A DNA stretch of 7,818 nt, from assembly GCA_029865445.1 (NCBI GenBank), contig JAOUGY010000174.1, positions 1 through 7,818 of the forward strand, written 5' to 3'. The position numbers and the translations under genes are program-made. The stretch is from Acidimicrobiia bacterium (GTDB lineage: Bacteria; Actinomycetota; Acidimicrobiia; Spongiisociales; ZC4RG35). Shown piece after piece: positions 1 through 6,476 of the stretch (positions within the stretch are counted from its first letter, which is position 1; the number at the start of each line of letters is the position of its first letter). The notes beneath the pieces are model-generated. The model made no database searches and was not told the DNA's origin. It was given only the letters and a program-made list of their open reading frames with translations.

Positions 1-1
1 G

Positions 2-559
2 CTCGATCTCTACGGAGAGGCCCTCCGGGAGCTCCTGTTCCCGCTCCTCCCACGCACCGTTCCCCTGTGGATCATGCGGCTCGGCCTCATCGCAGCGTTC
101 GGGCTCCACATCCACTCTGCCTACTCGCTGACCCTGATGAACCGCAAGGCGCGCCCGGTCGCCTACCAGGGCCCACGGGAGTACCTGGCGGCCAACTACG
201 CCTCGCGCACCATGCGGTGGAGCGGCATCATCGTTCTCCTCTACCTGTTCTGGCACCTCGCCGACTTCACATGGGGATGGCAGCCCTTCGCCCCCGACGG
301 TTGGGAGCACGGAGCGGTTCACGCCAACTTCGTCGCCACCTTCTCGAGGGTTCCGGTGTCGATCCTGTACATCGTGGCGAACCTGGCACTGGGGCTCCAC
401 ATCTTCCACGGGGCGTGGTCGATGTTCCAGAGCCTGGGCGTCAACAACCCTCGTTTCAACAAATGGCGCCGGTACCTGGCGATCGCCTTCGCCGCCGCCA
501 TCGTGATCGGAAACATCAGCTTCCCGGTGGCCGTCCTCACCGGCATCGTGGAAATGTGA
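2..559 (+). CDS. sdhC: Succinate dehydrogenase cytochrome b subunit (5' partial)
   Basis: Membrane anchor of succinate dehydrogenase: binds heme and passes electrons from the iron-sulfur subunit to (mena)quinone. The frame is open to the first base of the window, so the N-terminus and probably the first membrane helix are missing; the Met at 74 is internal, since homologous sequence (LYGEALRELLFPLLP) continues upstream of it. Four hydrophobic helices are visible: around LIAAFGLHIHSAYSLTL, IIVLLYLFWHLADF, ILYIVANLALGLHIFHGAW and YLAIAFAAAIVIGNISF. Histidines within or near three of these helices (LHIH, FWHL, GLHIFH) are the expected heme ligands of the five-helix, di-heme type B cytochrome b family. 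It is followed 9 nt later by sdhA, with no separate sdhD, as in single-anchor actinobacterial and Bacillus-type enzymes. Family assignment is confident; the exact heme ligands are inferred. Confidence 0.9.
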   Translation, partial: LDLYGEALRELLFPLLPRTVPLWIMRLGLIAAFGLHIHSAYSLTLMNRKARPVAYQGPREYLAANYASRTMRWSGIIVLLYLFWHLADFTWGWQPFAPDGWEHGAVHANFVATFSRVPVSILYIVANLALGLHIFHGAWSMFQSLGVNNPRFNKWRRYLAIAFAAAIVIGNISFPVAVLTGIVEM

Positions 560-568
560 GGTGATCTG

Positions 569-2491
569 ATGACGATGACGCTCGACTCCAAGATCCCCGA
601 CGGACCCATCTCGGACAAGTGGGAGAACCACAAATTCTCGATGAAGCTCGTCAACCCCAACAACAAGCGCAAGTTCAATGTCCTGGTCGTCGGCACCGGC
701 CTTGGGGGAGCCGCGGCCGCCGCGAGCCTCGCCGAGCTCGGGTACAACGTGGACGTATTCACGTACCACGACTCGCCGCGGCGGGCACACTCGATCGCCG
801 CCCAAGGTGGGATCAACGCCGCCAAGAACTACCACGGCGACGGCGACTCGATCTTCAGACTCTTCTACGACACGGTGAAGGGTGGCGACTTCAGAAGCCG
901 AGAGGCCAACGTCCACCGACTCGCCGAAGTGTCGGTCGACATCATCGACCAGGCCACCGCCCAGGGGGTCCCGTTCGCACGCGAATACGGGGGACTCCTC
1001 GACAACAGGAGCTTCGGTGGCGCTCAGGTGTCCCGAACGTTCTACGCCCGCGGGCAGACCGGACAGCAGCTCCTGCTCGGCGCCTACTCGTCCCTCATGC
1101 GCCAGGTCGGATTGGGGACGGTCAAACTCCACACCAAGATCGAGATGCTGGACGTGGTTGTCAAGGACGGCCGGGCGGTCGGGATCGTCACACGAGATCT
1201 CGTCAACGGCGAGATCCGATCGTGGTCAGGACACGCCGTGGTGCTCGCCACGGGCGGGTATTCGAACGTGTACTACCTGTCCACGAATGCCATGTACTGC
1301 AATGCCACGGCGGCATGGCGAGCCCATCGGCGGGGAGCGGCCTTCGCCAATCCTTGCTACACCCAGATCCATCCGACGTGCATCCCCCAGTCGGACGAGT
1401 TCCAGTCGAAGCTCACCCTCATGTCGGAATCTCTCCGCAACGACGGTCGAATCTGGGTTCCGAAGAATCCCGATGACACGCGCCGGGCACGGGACATCCC
1501 CGAATCCGAACGCGACTACTACCTCGAACGGATCTACCCATCGTTCGGCAACCTCGCTCCCCGCGACGTCTCGAGCCGGGCGGCGAAACGCGCCGTCGAC
1601 GCAGGCAACGGTGTCGGACCACTCAAGAACGGCGTGTACCTCGACTTCGCCGACGCCATCTCCCGTCTCGGGCACGACAAGGTGGAGGAGAGGTACTCGA
1701 ACCTGTTCGAGATGTACGAACGGATCACCGACGAGAACCCGTACGAAACGCCGATGCGCATCTACCCCGCCCCTCACTACACGATGGGTGGGCTGTGGGT
1801 GGATTACAACCTCATGACCACCGTGCCCGGGCTGTACGCCATCGGCGAAGCCAACTTCTCAGACCACGGCGCAAACCGGCTCGGTGCGTCCGCACTCATG
1901 CAGGGTCTCGCCGACGGTTACTTCGTGTTGCCGTACACGATCGGCGACTACCTCGCAGGCTGGCTCAATACGCCGGTGGTGCCGACCGACGACCCGGCAT
2001 TCGCGGCGGTCGAGGACGAGACGAAGGAACGGGTCGCCGGCTTCCTGGCGAGCCGCGGAACCCGAACCGTCGACGACTTCCACCGCCAGCTCGGGCGGTT
2101 GGTGTGGGACTACTGCGGCATGAGCCGCGATGAATCCGGCCTCGACAAGGCGATCAGCGAGATCCCGGCGTTGTACGAAGAGTTCAAGTCGGACGTCAAG
2201 GTGCTCGGCACGGGCGACTCCCTCAATCAGACGCTGGAGAAGGCGGGAAGAGTCGACGATTTCTTCCAACTCGCCACCCTCATGTGCGTCGATGCCCGTC
2301 ACCGAGAGGAATCGTGCGGTGGCCACTTCCGGGAGGAATACCAGACCGAGGATGGCGAAGCACTCCGGGACGACGAGAATTACGCCTACGTCGCCGCCTG
2401 GGAATGGACCGGGGACATCTCCAACCCCGTCCTGCACAAGGAGGACCTGGAGTTCGAAAACGTCAAGCTGGCCACGAGGAGCTACAAGTGA
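569..2491 (+). CDS. sdhA: Succinate dehydrogenase / fumarate reductase flavoprotein subunit
   Basis: Catalytic FAD subunit (640 aa) that oxidises succinate to fumarate on the cytoplasmic face. Visible landmarks: dinucleotide-binding GxGxxG at residues 42-47; RRAHSIAAQGG with His74 as the expected covalent 8-alpha-histidyl FAD site; the QIHPT motif (His268); the E-x-x-R pair Glu287/Arg290; PRD with Arg332, the expected proton-shuttling arginine; HYTMGG with His403; and HGANRLG with Arg437 for substrate binding. The length and the SESLRNDGRIWV signature fit the non-proteobacterial branch (Mycobacterium Sdh1, Bacteroidetes) rather than E. coli SdhA. A good Shine-Dalgarno, GAGGTGA at 558-564, overlaps the sdhC stop and lies 4 nt before the ATG at 569; a second in-frame ATG at 575 is possible but less well spaced. 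Same operon as sdhC and sdhB. Whether it runs as dehydrogenase or fumarate reductase cannot be told from sequence. Confidence 0.97.
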   Translation: MTMTLDSKIPDGPISDKWENHKFSMKLVNPNNKRKFNVLVVGTGLGGAAAAASLAELGYNVDVFTYHDSPRRAHSIAAQGGINAAKNYHGDGDSIFRLFYDTVKGGDFRSREANVHRLAEVSVDIIDQATAQGVPFAREYGGLLDNRSFGGAQVSRTFYARGQTGQQLLLGAYSSLMRQVGLGTVKLHTKIEMLDVVVKDGRAVGIVTRDLVNGEIRSWSGHAVVLATGGYSNVYYLSTNAMYCNATAAWRAHRRGAAFANPCYTQIHPTCIPQSDEFQSKLTLMSESLRNDGRIWVPKNPDDTRRARDIPESERDYYLERIYPSFGNLAPRDVSSRAAKRAVDAGNGVGPLKNGVYLDFADAISRLGHDKVEERYSNLFEMYERITDENPYETPMRIYPAPHYTMGGLWVDYNLMTTVPGLYAIGEANFSDHGANRLGASALMQGLADGYFVLPYTIGDYLAGWLNTPVVPTDDPAFAAVEDETKERVAGFLASRGTRTVDDFHRQLGRLVWDYCGMSRDESGLDKAISEIPALYEEFKSDVKVLGTGDSLNQTLEKAGRVDDFFQLATLMCVDARHREESCGGHFREEYQTEDGEALRDDENYAYVAAWEWTGDISNPVLHKEDLEFENVKLATRSYK

Positions 2492-2543
2492 GGAAGTCCC
2501 CGGTCAGCACTCACCAGTCGGCAGCGGCGGGAAGGAAGAGTCG

Positions 2544-3308
2544 ATGAGGGTCACACTCCAGGTCTGGCGACAGGCGAACACCGACGCACGCGGCGAGTTC
2601 AAGACCTATCAGGTCGACGACATCAAAGAGGACATGTCATTCCTGGAGATGCTCGACGTGTTGAACGAGCGGCTGACGATCCAGGGCGAGGAACCGATCA
2701 CCTTCGATTCGGACTGCCGGGAAGGCATCTGCGGCACCTGTGGTGTGATGGTCAATGGACAGGCCCACGGACCCGAAGCGGCGACGGCCACCTGTCAGTT
2801 GCACATGCGGTCGTTCCAGGATGGCGACACCATCACCGTAGAACCGTGGCGCGCCGGAGCGTTCCCGGTCCTCAAGGACCTGATGGTCGACAGAGCCGCC
2901 TTCGACGAAATCATCGCCTCGGGCGGGTTCATCAGCGTTCCCACCGGCTCGGCGCCCGATGCGAATCTGATTCCCGTCCCGAAGTCGGTGGCGGAGGCGG
3001 CGATGGACGCCGCAGCCTGCATCGGCTGCGCCGCCTGCGTGGCGGCCTGCCCGAACTCGGCGGCCAACCTGTTCACTGCTGCCAAGGTCGCTCAGCTCAA
3101 CATGCTGCCGCAGGGCCAGCCCGAACGCTGGGACCGAGTGCTCAACATGGTCGAGACGATGGAGAGCTACTTCGGTTCGTGCACCAACCATGGTGAATGC
3201 GAGAAGGCGTGTCCGAAGTCGATCTCGATCGACTTCATCGCCATCATGAACCGCGACTACGTGAAAGCGAAGTTCAAGAACCGCCGCCTCGTCAGCCAGC
3301 AAGGCTGA
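2544..3308 (+). CDS. sdhB: Succinate dehydrogenase / fumarate reductase iron-sulfur subunit
   Basis: Electron-transfer subunit (254 aa) linking the flavoprotein to the membrane anchor through three clusters. All expected ligands are present: Cys58, Cys63, Cys66 and Cys84 for [2Fe-2S] (CREGICGTC then TATC); the C-x2-C-x2-C-x3-C-P run at Cys159/162/165/169; and Cys213, Cys219 and Cys223-Pro. By analogy with E. coli SdhB, Cys159/162/165/223 hold [4Fe-4S] and Cys169/213/219 hold [3Fe-4S]. The ATG at 2544 is chosen because it follows a purine-rich GAAGGAAGAG stretch and gives the normal family length; the open frame extends far upstream inside sdhA, but that part is a shadow of sdhA in another frame. 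It lies 52 nt after sdhA and is followed by a strong hairpin, so it is probably the last gene of the operon. Confidence 0.97.
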   Translation: MRVTLQVWRQANTDARGEFKTYQVDDIKEDMSFLEMLDVLNERLTIQGEEPITFDSDCREGICGTCGVMVNGQAHGPEAATATCQLHMRSFQDGDTITVEPWRAGAFPVLKDLMVDRAAFDEIIASGGFISVPTGSAPDANLIPVPKSVAEAAMDAAACIGCAACVAACPNSAANLFTAAKVAQLNMLPQGQPERWDRVLNMVETMESYFGSCTNHGECEKACPKSISIDFIAIMNRDYVKAKFKNRRLVSQQG

Positions 3309-3336
3309 TAGAGCGCGGAGAGCAGCGTGTAAGACG

Positions 3337-3377
3337 TTGAGGGGCCGAGCGGCTACATGGGGCGCTCGGCCCCTCAA
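3337..3377 (+). terminator. Stem-loop terminator after sdhB
   Basis: A perfect 15-bp inverted repeat (arms 3337-3351 and 3363-3377, TTGAGGGGCCGAGCG and its complement) encloses an 11-nt loop, starting 28 nt after the sdhB stop. It is very GC-rich but not followed by a T-tract on either strand, which is common for hairpins at operon ends in high-GC bacteria. Termination or 3'-end protection of the sdh transcript is inferred. Confidence 0.75.
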
Positions 3378-3400
3378 ACCGGCAGCCGCGTTCCGCCGAT

Positions 3401-3821
3401 ATGCCGAACATGGAGCGCGGCGACAAGGATCGAACCGGGAGCATCGCTCGTCGAGACCGCCATCGTCCTCCCTTTGCTGCTCTTCTTGATGGTGAGCTTT
3501 CTCGAGCTCGGGGTTTTCGTTCAAGAACCATCTGACGATCGCCAACACCGTCCGGGACGCCACCCGCACCCTCACTGCCAAGGTGACGACCCCGACGCCG
3601 ATTGCACCACCATCGAACGGATCATCGAGACGGTGTCTGCGGGCGCCGACCCGGCGGGCATCGTTCTAATCGAGATCTACAGGGCCGCCGGCGACGGAAC
3701 CCAGCTCGCGGCGCAGACCAACGCGTCCACCTTCGTCGGCGGCGACCGTTCCGACTGCACCCGCTGGTCCGGTCCAGTTCTCTATCCGACCGGGGAGTGG
3801 CCGCGGTGTGGACGACACTGA
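3401..3821 (+). pseudogene. Frameshifted TadE-like relic (cassette 1, TadE-a')
   Basis: Remnant of a TadE-like minor pseudopilin gene closely related to the intact gene at 4456. The processing/membrane motif GASLVETAIVLPLLLF is readable from about 3440. Near 3513-3520 the homology jumps to another frame (FKNHLTIANTVRDATRTL) and near 3580-3585 it jumps back (GDDPDADC). Joined this way, the 29 residues from FK to DADC align without gaps to FKDLL...DPDADC of the intact gene. It continues as IEIYRAAGDGTQ and DCTRW, matching VEIYQASQNGSQ and ECTDW. After about 3795 homology ends and a stop comes at 3819-3821, so the last ~55 residues are missing. The likely original start is ATG 3401 or 3410, which needs one more frameshift; the ATG at 3357 sits in the loop of the upstream hairpin and is an unlikely start. 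Probably non-functional. Confidence 0.8.
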
Positions 3822-3853
3822 CCCTCACCGCTTGATCGGCGCGGCGGCCCTCG

Positions 3854-4072
3854 ATCCTCGCCGACAACGAATACGCGGTGACGCTCCAATCCGCGGTTCC
3901 GACGTTCTTCATGACGGTGCTCGGAATCGAGAGTGTCGACCTCTCATGTTCGGCGACGGCCGATTACGTCAAGCCGGTGAGACTCGTGTTCCATCGACAA
4001 CATGGCCAACCCCACCGATCGCACCACGTGGTCGGCGAGGTTTCCGGCGACCACGTGAGACTCATCAAATGA
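3854..4072 (+). pseudogene. Internally deleted TadG-like relic (cassette 1, TadG')
   Basis: Remnant of a gene like the intact TadG at 4989. From 3854 the frame reads ILADNEYAVTL, VPTFFMTVLGIES and ADYVKPVRL, aligning with residues ~92-135 of the intact protein (VLADNKFQV, VPTFFASVVGIET, AEYIKPIKL). Immediately afterwards, in another frame (from ~3990), it reads IDNMANPTDRTTWSAR. It then shifts back at ~4040 to VSGDHVRLIK-stop, matching the last ~27 residues of the intact protein (IENSQSHDRTTWSAQ, VIGNPVRL). About 330 codons in the middle and the N-terminal membrane segment are gone. At nucleotide level the second shift looks like one lost base (GGCGCAGGTC in the intact gene, GGCGAGGTTT here). 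Its stop overlaps the next start (ATGA, 4069-4072), as at the TadE-a/TadG junction of cassette 2. The bases between 3800 and 3853 have no assignable frame, apart from a possible AAAL scrap of the TadG N-terminus. Confidence 0.8.
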
Positions 4073-4247
4073 AGAACGAACAGGGTGCGGCACTGGTCGA
4101 ATCGGCGTTCATCATCAGCCTGCTGCAGATGCTGGCCATCGGAGCGGTGGAATGGGGCTTCGCTTCCCGTGAGTATCTCGGCGTTGCCGCCGCTTCCCGG
4201 GTTGGACCAATGAGACCGCCATGCGGCTCGAACCGGAGTCGTTCTGA
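4069..4247 (+). pseudogene. Internally deleted TadE-like relic (cassette 1, TadE-b')
   Basis: N-terminal 44 residues are a good TadE-like start: MKNEQGAALVESAFIIS with the Gly then Glu+5 pattern, a hydrophobic helix, and VEWGFASREYLGVAAASR, closest to the intact gene at 6473 (FEWGMAFRDWLAVTSGTR). Around 4198-4203 the homology changes frame and jumps to WTNETAMRLEPESF-stop (stop 4245-4247). This matches the extreme C-terminus of the intact gene (WTQRTIMHIEPDPTP). Roughly 125 codons of the middle, including both conserved cysteines, are missing. The original frame stays open far beyond the deletion and even runs into the next gene, but that read-through is not homologous to anything recognisable. 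The relic is followed by a strong hairpin. It could still make a short membrane peptide, but loss of function is more likely. Confidence 0.8.
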
Positions 4248-4260
4248 TGGGGCACGCCCA

Positions 4261-4289
4261 CAGGGGGGGGCCACACCGGCCCCCTCCTG
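4261..4289 (+). terminator. Stem-loop terminator after cassette 1
   Basis: A 12-bp stem (arms 4261-4272 and 4278-4289, one G-U pair) with a 5-nt loop ACACC, 13 nt after the stop of the TadE-b' relic. The arm contains a run of eight G. It is followed by TTCAAGATTC, only a short T pair. It would insulate cassette 2 from transcription through cassette 1, so cassette 2 probably has its own promoter. Confidence 0.7.
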
Positions 4290-4455
4290 TTCAAGATTCA
4301 CCACGGCCATTTCCGATACATGTCTGGTGCACCGCTTCGCTCACACTCTGACCGGTTGGCTGACTAGTCACTCCGGACGTCATCAAAGTGGTCCTCTCAT
4401 TTCGATGGCGTATTTGCCGACAGACATCTCGAAGGCCCCAACCCGCACCGCAGAG
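4290..4455 (+). other. Intergenic region before intact cassette 2
   Basis: About 166 bases between the cassette 1 hairpin and the TadE-a start. It should hold the cassette 2 promoter, but no convincing -35/-10 pair can be picked. It contains the palindrome TGACTAGTCA (4361-4370) and GTATTTG (4410-4416), both of which also occur before cassette 4. No strong Shine-Dalgarno precedes 4456. Confidence 0.4.
4360..4372. repeat. CTGACTAGTCACT repeat, copy 1 (contains a 10-bp palindrome)
   Basis: A 13-base word identical to 7521-7533. Its core TGACTAGTCA is a perfect 10-bp palindrome. This copy lies 84 nt upstream of the TadE-a start in cassette 2. It could be an operator half of a regulatory region or a leftover of cassette duplication; one such exact match in nearly 8 kb is not improbable by chance. 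Confidence 0.4.
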
Positions 4456-4992
4456 ATGAAACCCACGCACAACCACAACGAAAAAGGCGCATCGCTCGTC
4501 GAGTTCGCCATCGTGATGCCAGTCCTGTTCATGATCCTCATCGGCATCATGGAGCTGGGTATCGGTTTCAAGGACCTGCTCGGAGCGTCACAGGCCACCC
4601 GCGAGGGTGTGCGGATCGCCGCATTCGCCGGCAACGACCCGGACGCCGACTGCGCGGTGCTGCAAGGGATCGCACCTTTCCTCTCCACCTACATCGACGA
4701 CCTCGACCGCGTCGAGATCTACCAGGCGAGCCAGAACGGCAGCCAGATCCTCTCGAAGACCAACATCTACACGTTCACCACCGGCGATCCGACCGAATGC
4801 ACCGACTGGGTATCGACGATCCAATGGCCGTCGACGAGCCGTCAGGCCACGGTGGGCAGCCAGCCGCTGGACATCGTCGGTGTGCGGATCCGCCTGGAGC
4901 ACACCTGGATCACCCAGTTCCCGCCCTTCAACGGTTCCTACATGATCGACGAAGCCGAAATCACCAGGGTCGAACCTGAGGCATTCCAATGA
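4456..4992 (+). CDS. TadE-like minor pseudopilin, intact (cassette 2, TadE-a)
   Basis: A 178-aa protein of the TadE family of Flp/Tad pilus-associated pseudopilins. The N-terminus has a short charged leader ending KG, then ASLVEFAIVMPVLF. The predicted prepilin-peptidase cut is after Gly11, with Glu16 as Glu+5, followed by one hydrophobic helix (about 12-36). The rest should be extracytoplasmic. It carries the GNDPDADC motif (Cys66), ECTDW (Cys115, Trp118), and GVRIRLEHTWIT near the C-terminus; the two cysteines are a plausible disulfide. ATG 4456 gives a leader of the same length as the paralogue at 6473. An in-frame ATG at 4405 would add 17 residues, and neither has a clear Shine-Dalgarno. 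The stop overlaps the next gene as ATGA, suggesting translational coupling. TadE-type membership is firm from the N-terminus; the exact role (pilus initiation, anchoring) is inferred. Confidence 0.85.
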   Translation: MKPTHNHNEKGASLVEFAIVMPVLFMILIGIMELGIGFKDLLGASQATREGVRIAAFAGNDPDADCAVLQGIAPFLSTYIDDLDRVEIYQASQNGSQILSKTNIYTFTTGDPTECTDWVSTIQWPSTSRQATVGSQPLDIVGVRIRLEHTWITQFPPFNGSYMIDEAEITRVEPEAFQ

Positions 4993-6476
4993 TCGATCGC
5001 ATCGTCCGGTTCGCCCGCGAAGCCGAGCGGGGAGCCACTCTCGCCTGGGTCGCTGGGTCGATGGTGGCACTCCTGGCCATCACCGCCTTCGCCGTCGACC
5101 TGGGTTGGTATTACCTCAACGCCGCTCGCCTCCAGCGGGCATCTGATGCCGCCGCCCTCGCCGGCGTGACATGGCTCCCCACCTCACCGGCCAACGCTCT
5201 CCAAGACGCAGAGACCGCCGCCCGCGTCAATGACTTCGCTCACGCCACGTTGACCGGCAACGTTCTCGCGGACAACAAGTTCCAAGTGTCGATGGCGGTC
5301 GACGTCCCGACATTCTTCGCATCGGTGGTCGGGATCGAAACGCTTCCACTCTCCAGAACCTCGACCGCCGAATACATCAAGCCGATCAAGTTGGGAAGCC
5401 CCTCGAACAAGTTCGGAGATGGAACCGACTCCTCGACGGCCTTCTGGGCGTCGATCAACGGTCCCGAGACCGCCAAACAGCAAGGCGATCCGTTCGGCAC
5501 AGCATGCTGGTCGAACCCGTACCCAGACACCACCGGGGTCGATCCGCCGGGCGGGTGTACGGTCTCGAATCCCGAGTTTCGCAGCGGCGGCTACTACTAC
5601 GGGGTCGAGGTGCCGGCCGGAGTCTCATCGTTCAATGTCGCAGTCATGAACGGCTCCTTCTATGCGGGCGGCACCCTCCTGTCCGGAACGGGTGACTATG
5701 CGCTGGAGGAGAGCTACTACGACGGCAACCCGAACGACTCGCGTTGGAACACGACGTTCACGCTCTACGCTCCTGACGCCACCCCGACCGACCCGTACGA
5801 CAACTCCACCGTCGTCTGCTCCCGGACGTTCGGCACACGCTACGGATCGAACCCACAGAGCAACGATTCCACCTACTGGACCGACTACAACGTTTGTTCC
5901 TCGTCGGCATCGACGGCAACCCACGGGATCGGCACGTACGTGATGAGAGTCAGCACCAGCACGGTCTCCGGCTACTCCGGAATCGGCGCCAATCAGTACC
6001 GCGTCCGGGTCGACTCCGTCGGTGGTTCCTCCCGCTTGTTCGGGATCAACGACATGTCGATCTACACGAACGTGAGCGGCGGCGTCTCCAACATCTATCT
6101 TGCCGAGATCCCGACGATCCACGCCGGCAAGAAGCTGCTGATCAACCTCTACGACCCCGGCGAGGACAACGGCAACGCCTACATGACGATCAGGCCGCCC
6201 AGCGGCAGTGTGTCTTGCTCCTACAGAGCGTACAACGAGGCCGGCTCGCAAACACGCTCCGGGAACTCGTCCACCTGTCGGATCCAGACCGCCAGCTCCG
6301 GGTCCAGCTACTTCCAAGGCAACTGGGTGAGAATCAACATCGACATTCCCGCCACGTACAGCTGCACGACCAACTGCTGGTGGAGGATCTACATCGAGAA
6401 CAGCCAGTCCCACGACCGCACCACCTGGTCGGCGCAGGTCATCGGCAACCCGGTTCGATTGGTGCCCAACCCGTGA
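4989..6476 (+). CDS. TadG-like membrane-anchored surface protein, intact (cassette 2)
   Basis: A 495-aa protein with the TadG/TadE-like N-terminal domain: RGATLAWVAGS, a single membrane helix (about 18-40), then AVDLGWYYLNAARLQRASD followed by AAALAG, the usual quick identifier of this family. Unlike its TadE neighbours it lacks Glu+5, as normal for TadG. The remaining ~430 residues are a Gly/Ser/Tyr/Asn-rich, beta-strand-like ectodomain with eight cysteines (173, 190, 277, 303, 410, 430, 459, 463), an even number that suits extracytoplasmic disulfides. It ends in a distinctive CTTNCWW (459-465) plus HDRTTWSA and GNPVRL, features repeated in two relics in this window. No von Willebrand A or other named adhesive domain is recognised. 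It overlaps TadE-a by ATGA and TadE-b by GTGA. The likely role is a surface or pilus-associated protein anchored in the membrane; what it binds is unknown. Confidence 0.85.
   Translation: MIDRIVRFAREAERGATLAWVAGSMVALLAITAFAVDLGWYYLNAARLQRASDAAALAGVTWLPTSPANALQDAETAARVNDFAHATLTGNVLADNKFQVSMAVDVPTFFASVVGIETLPLSRTSTAEYIKPIKLGSPSNKFGDGTDSSTAFWASINGPETAKQQGDPFGTACWSNPYPDTTGVDPPGGCTVSNPEFRSGGYYYGVEVPAGVSSFNVAVMNGSFYAGGTLLSGTGDYALEESYYDGNPNDSRWNTTFTLYAPDATPTDPYDNSTVVCSRTFGTRYGSNPQSNDSTYWTDYNVCSSSASTATHGIGTYVMRVSTSTVSGYSGIGANQYRVRVDSVGGSSRLFGINDMSIYTNVSGGVSNIYLAEIPTIHAGKKLLINLYDPGEDNGNAYMTIRPPSGSVSCSYRAYNEAGSQTRSGNSSTCRIQTASSGSSYFQGNWVRINIDIPATYSCTTNCWWRIYIENSQSHDRTTWSAQVIGNPVRLVPNP

Noticed and set aside
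3357..3359. ATG at 3357 as the start of the TadE-a relic
   Set aside because: It sits inside the loop of the sdhB terminator hairpin, has no Shine-Dalgarno, and the leader it would give is far longer than the ~11 residues of the intact paralogues.
2637..3581. Long open frame on the minus strand opposite sdhB (314 codons)
   Set aside because: It lies antisense to a clearly functional sdhB with all cluster cysteines, crosses the terminator hairpin, and its translation is low-complexity Arg/Ala-rich with no recognisable motif; typical of GC-rich antisense frames.
3401..4247. Frameshifts in cassette 1 as mere sequencing errors
   Set aside because: Error alone cannot explain the large internal deletions, and the sdhA, sdhB and TadG frames in the same window stay open over several kilobases. 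Individual single-base shifts could still be errors.
4360..4372. The CTGACTAGTCACT repeat as a mobile element attachment site or inverted-repeat end
   Set aside because: No integrase or transposase is present, the two copies bracket genes of the cassette array, and the repeat is too short to claim.
3808..4992. One continuous 394-codon frame covering the relics and the TadE-a gene
   Set aside because: Only the end (from 4456) and a short piece from 4069 show homology; the rest is relic sequence read out of frame, and a strong hairpin at 4261-4289 interrupts it.
5625..6413. 262-codon minus-strand frame opposite TadG
   Set aside because: Val/Gly/Asp/Arg-rich antisense translation with no motif; the plus-strand frame has family features throughout.
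5894..6472. Upstream extension of the TadE-b frame into TadG
   Set aside because: The translation before 6473 is a shadow of the TadG gene in another frame; the GTG at 6473 gives the same 11-residue leader as the paralogue.
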